Shown: positions 62,071 through 64,000 of the stretch, in pieces
Layout: every line of letters starts with the position of its first letter
Position numbering within the stretch: position 1 is the stretch's first letter
Source: Desmonostoc muscorum LEGE 12446
GTDB lineage: Bacteria; Cyanobacteriota; Cyanobacteriia; Cyanobacteriales; Nostocaceae
Reading direction: 5' to 3'
NCBI RefSeq assembly: GCF_015207005.2
Contig: NZ_JADEXS020000001.1
Coordinates: 4,340,001 to 4,404,000, forward strand
Length of the DNA: 64,000 nt
Position numbers and translations under genes: made by a program
Notes under the pieces: model-generated
The model's database searches: none
Seen by the model: the letters and a program-made list of their open reading frames with translations, nothing else
What the model was told of the DNA's origin: nothing

Positions 62071-62082
62071 AAGCAGAAAATG

Positions 62083-62856
62083 TCAAGCAAAACTAGAAAA
62101 ACCTAAATTGGGCGGTATATCCTGAATCCGTCCAGGACCGATCGCTCGTAATGCTTCTTTGAGTAAAATATCCCCAGTATACAAGGCACGTCCGACAATC
62201 ACACCAGTCACACCTTGTGGTTCTAACGCCAGCAAACTCAACAAATCGGTAACAGAACTCACTCCACCAGAAGCAATTACTGGTATGGAAATTGCACCAG
62301 CTATTTCTCGCAAAGCTTCTAAATTCGGCCCTATCAGTGTACCATCACGGTGTATATCTGTATAAATAATAGCTGCTGCGCCCAATTCCTGCATTGTGAC
62401 AGCAAGTTGGGTTGCTAAAACTTCCGAGGTTTCTAACCAACCGCGAGTAGCTACGCGGCCATCACGGGCGTCAATACCGATAATAATTTGTTCGGGAAAT
62501 TCTTGGCAGAGTTCTTGTACTAGTTGGGGTTGTTCTACGGCGACGGTGCCGAGAATCGCCCATTGTACACCCAGATTAAACACTTGTTGCACACTGGTGC
62601 GATCGCGCAATCCTCCACCAATTTCAATGGGCACCGATACCACTTGAGCGATCGCTTCAATTGCCTGGAGATTTACTACTTTACCTGCTTTGGCACCATC
62701 TAAATCAACTATATGCAATCTGGTGGCACCTTGATCTACCCACTGTTGAGCAACATCAGCCGGGTTTTCGCTAAAAACTTGCGAGCGATCGTAGTCTCCT
62801 TGATACAGTCGCACACAACGACCCTCTAGTAAATCTATTGCTGGAATTACATCCAT
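62083..62856 (-). CDS. hisA: ProFAR isomerase (HisA)
   Basis: 257 residues, (beta/alpha)8 barrel. Catalytic Asp8 ([22 protein letters not shown]) and the second Asp in [14 protein letters not shown] are present, with phosphate sites IGGGLRD and ASGGVSS. It opens the phosphoribosyl ring of ProFAR in histidine synthesis and feeds HisF/HisH. ATG 62856. Repeat block upstream. Confidence 0.97.
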   Translation of the reverse strand: MDVIPAIDLLEGRCVRLYQGDYDRSQVFSENPADVAQQWVDQGATRLHIVDLDGAKAGKVVNLQAIEAIAQVVSVPIEIGGGLRDRTSVQQVFNLGVQWAILGTVAVEQPQLVQELCQEFPEQIIIGIDARDGRVATRGWLETSEVLATQLAVTMQELGAAAIIYTDIHRDGTLIGPNLEALREIAGAISIPVIASGGVSSVTDLLSLLALEPQGVTGVIVGRALYTGDILLKEALRAIGPGRIQDIPPNLGFSSFA

Positions 62857-62899
62857 TTACTTGTCCTCATACTTAATGCGGTAGATGTCTGGTTTGAAA

Positions 62900-63050
62900 G
62901 TGGGGAGTGGGGAGTGGGGAGATGAGGGGGATGAGGGGGATGAGGGGGATGGGGGAGTGTGGGGGGAGAATATAAAAAAGCTTCCCACACCTCCCATACC
63001 TCCCACACTCCCCATTCCCTATTCCCTACTCCCCACTCCCTACTCCCCAT
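62900..63050. repeat. STRR block upstream of hisA, overlapping the DUF3593 end
   Basis: GAGTGGG heptamers, four GATGAGGGG nonamers, then ACCTCCCAT and ACTCCCC units. The right end overlaps the last codons and the stop of the DUF3593 gene. Confidence 0.85.
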
Positions 63051-63339
63051 TTTTCATTCTCAATTCCTTGACTGCTTGCCGAAAACCCAAGACAATCAAG
63101 ATGTTCGTCAGCGTCAAAAATACTTCTGCACCACCGTGTAACCAATCTACATTGGCTAGAGACTTCCCATAATGCAATTGGGCATAAATTCCTGCGGGAA
63201 TGGTGACGAAAACGAATACAAGAGTACCGTAAAATCCATATAGCGCTAAACGCGGCATTTGCGGACTGCGGCTGATAAACCACAAGAAACCCAAATAGGG
63301 AAACAGTGAAAGCGCAAACAGGGTTTCTTTAGAGATCAT
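63040..63339 (-). CDS. DUF3593 family membrane protein
   Basis: 99 residues with three hydrophobic segments (LFALSLFPYLGFLWFI, LALYGFYGTLVFVFVTIPAGIYA, LTLTNILIVLGF) and the conserved HYGKSLANVDWLHGGAE loop. The family occurs next to DUF2499 in cyanobacteria and in plastid proteins; function unknown. Its ATG (63339) overlaps the DUF2499 stop by four bases. The terminal KNGE and TAG come from a GGGGAGT repeat. Confidence 0.88.
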   Translation of the reverse strand: MISKETLFALSLFPYLGFLWFISRSPQMPRLALYGFYGTLVFVFVTIPAGIYAQLHYGKSLANVDWLHGGAEVFLTLTNILIVLGFRQAVKELRMKNGE

Positions 63340-63671
63340 TGCTTTGATTTAATAGGTTCGGGTGCAACAGTATTAGTAGACTTCGTGGAACGCCAAATCA
63401 AAAACGCCGCTGCCCAAACTGTAAAATTACCAACTAAGGTCATGGTAGCTTGAAGCGTTACTAGCCATTCCAGAGATTCGGCGTTGTCGAAATAATGCCA
63501 GGTACAAGCACACATGGCACTAACCAAAGCTGGTAACATGGCAATGGATAATGCCCACCAATTGCGGTTACCAGTGAGTTCGCCATAAGTCCAAACTAAC
63601 CAAATGGCAATAATCCACTCGATAACGCTAGAAATATGAATAATCCAGGTGGGAATTGAAAGAACGTGCAT
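63336..63671 (-). CDS. DUF2499 family membrane protein
   Basis: 111 residues from ATG 63671 (MHVLSIPTWIIHISSVIEWIIAIWLVW); the frame is open to 63755 but the extra residues are read from repeats. Membrane segments lie at about 8-28, 40-60 and 75-95, with the conserved MCACTWHYFDNAESLEWLVTLQATMTLVGN core. Translationally coupled to DUF3593. Function unknown, probably a pigment or thylakoid membrane complex partner of DUF3593. Confidence 0.9.
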   Translation of the reverse strand: MHVLSIPTWIIHISSVIEWIIAIWLVWTYGELTGNRNWWALSIAMLPALVSAMCACTWHYFDNAESLEWLVTLQATMTLVGNFTVWAAAFLIWRSTKSTNTVAPEPIKSKQ

Positions 63672-63971
63672 AGAAGTGGGGAGTTGGGAGTGGGGAATGG
63701 GGATTACAGCAGGTTTCAAGGATAGTGTTGTACACAACCTCAGTCTCAAAGCCAAGTATAAAGCTTGTTTTACTTCTGTTAGCGCAGCGGGGCGTAGCCC
63801 ATTCTGACTTCTGAATTCTGAATTCTACTGTAATTAGTTTTGTTGTCTTTCTATAAGATCATCTTCCCACAAGAAAATTCATCTTTTGTTGGCAGGGTGG
63901 TTGAAATCACGTCAACTATTTAGAAAAAAGTTGATTGTCTAAAATCCAAAATTCAAAATCCAAAATCTAAA
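63672..63971. other. Intergenic region at window end
   Basis: Contains GAGTGGG repeats (63676-63705), a GCGCAGCGGGGCGTAGCCC dispersed repeat (63781-63800), ATTCTGA/CTTCTGA heptamers (63802-63827) and CCAAAAT/TCAAAAT repeats (63940-63971). No gene seen. Confidence 0.6.
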
Positions 63972-64000
63972 ATGGCAAAGATGCGGGCGTTATTGTCTGG
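63972..64000 (+). CDS. First codons of a gene cut by the window end
   Basis: ATG 63972 (MAKMRALLSG) follows a CCAAAAT-type repeat and continues past the window. The start resembles cyanobacterial polysaccharide pyruvyl transferase (CsaB) proteins, but ten residues cannot prove it. Confidence 0.35.

Overview
The window looks like a chromosomal segment of a filamentous, probably heterocyst-forming cyanobacterium of the Nostoc/Anabaena group. The evidence is cytochrome b6f genes (petC, petA), psbY, a CRR6-type NDH-1 assembly factor, cyanobacterial DUF families (DUF4058, DUF760, DUF3067, DUF3593, DUF2499), very frequent GCGATCGC (HIP1) octamers, and dozens of short tandem repeats with 7- or 9-base units (STRR type) in almost every intergenic space. 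No plasmid, phage or CRISPR locus is seen.

Layout. 1-4.5 kb: a cut-off gene and a complete paralogue for a CHAT (caspase-like) protease joined through one membrane helix to a PstS-like solute-binding domain, then an SPFH/prohibitin-like gene and DUF4058. 5-16.3 kb: housekeeping and envelope genes (S41 processing protease, ispG, a YafQ/RelE-type toxin-antitoxin pair, a cysteine hydrolase, a LysM-M23 peptidase, an HtrA protease, DUF760, scpB, ispD, a GT9 glycosyltransferase, CRR6). 16.5-26 kb: accessory genes (an IS4-type remnant, a membrane-anchored 13-repeat WD40 protein, two copies of a 121-122 bp MITE counting the one at 8.5 kb, a Fur-family regulator, a NACHT-pentapeptide protein, a degenerate receiver-DUF3685 protein). 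26-31 kb: a phytol-kinase-like gene, a disulfide-less FAD oxidoreductase, a CobD-like enzyme, HU and Uma2. 31.5-37 kb: pilM-pilN-pilO-pilQ. 37-45.6 kb: a sugar-binding lipoprotein, folC, psbY (41 codons), gamma carbonic anhydrase, VOC and M16 peptidase genes. 45.6-46.7 kb: an IS630-family element with both ends recognisable. 46.8-53.7 kb: cupredoxin, glycosyltransferase, TPR protein, ruvB, hisF, tRNA-Ala(GGC), SDR. 54-57.9 kb: tatC, a CsaA-like gene, DUF3067, petC and petA with a clear terminator. 57.9-60.6 kb: an IS110-family element with a strongly structured upstream region (bridge-RNA candidate) and a decayed IS5-like element. 60.8-64 kb: a secreted nucleoside hydrolase with a PEP-CTERM-like tail, hisA, the DUF3593/DUF2499 pair and the first codons of another gene.

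Genes that work together: pilMNOQ (pilus assembly platform and secretin); petC/petA with tatC (Tat exports the Rieske protein); ispG and ispD (MEP isoprenoid pathway); hisF and hisA (histidine synthesis). The most unusual signals are the CHAT-membrane-binding-protein architecture, the two matched MITE copies, the IS110 leader RNA candidate, and the way short repeats have entered coding sequences (M16 peptidase, FolC, CobD, DUF3685, NACHT) or supply their last codons and stops.
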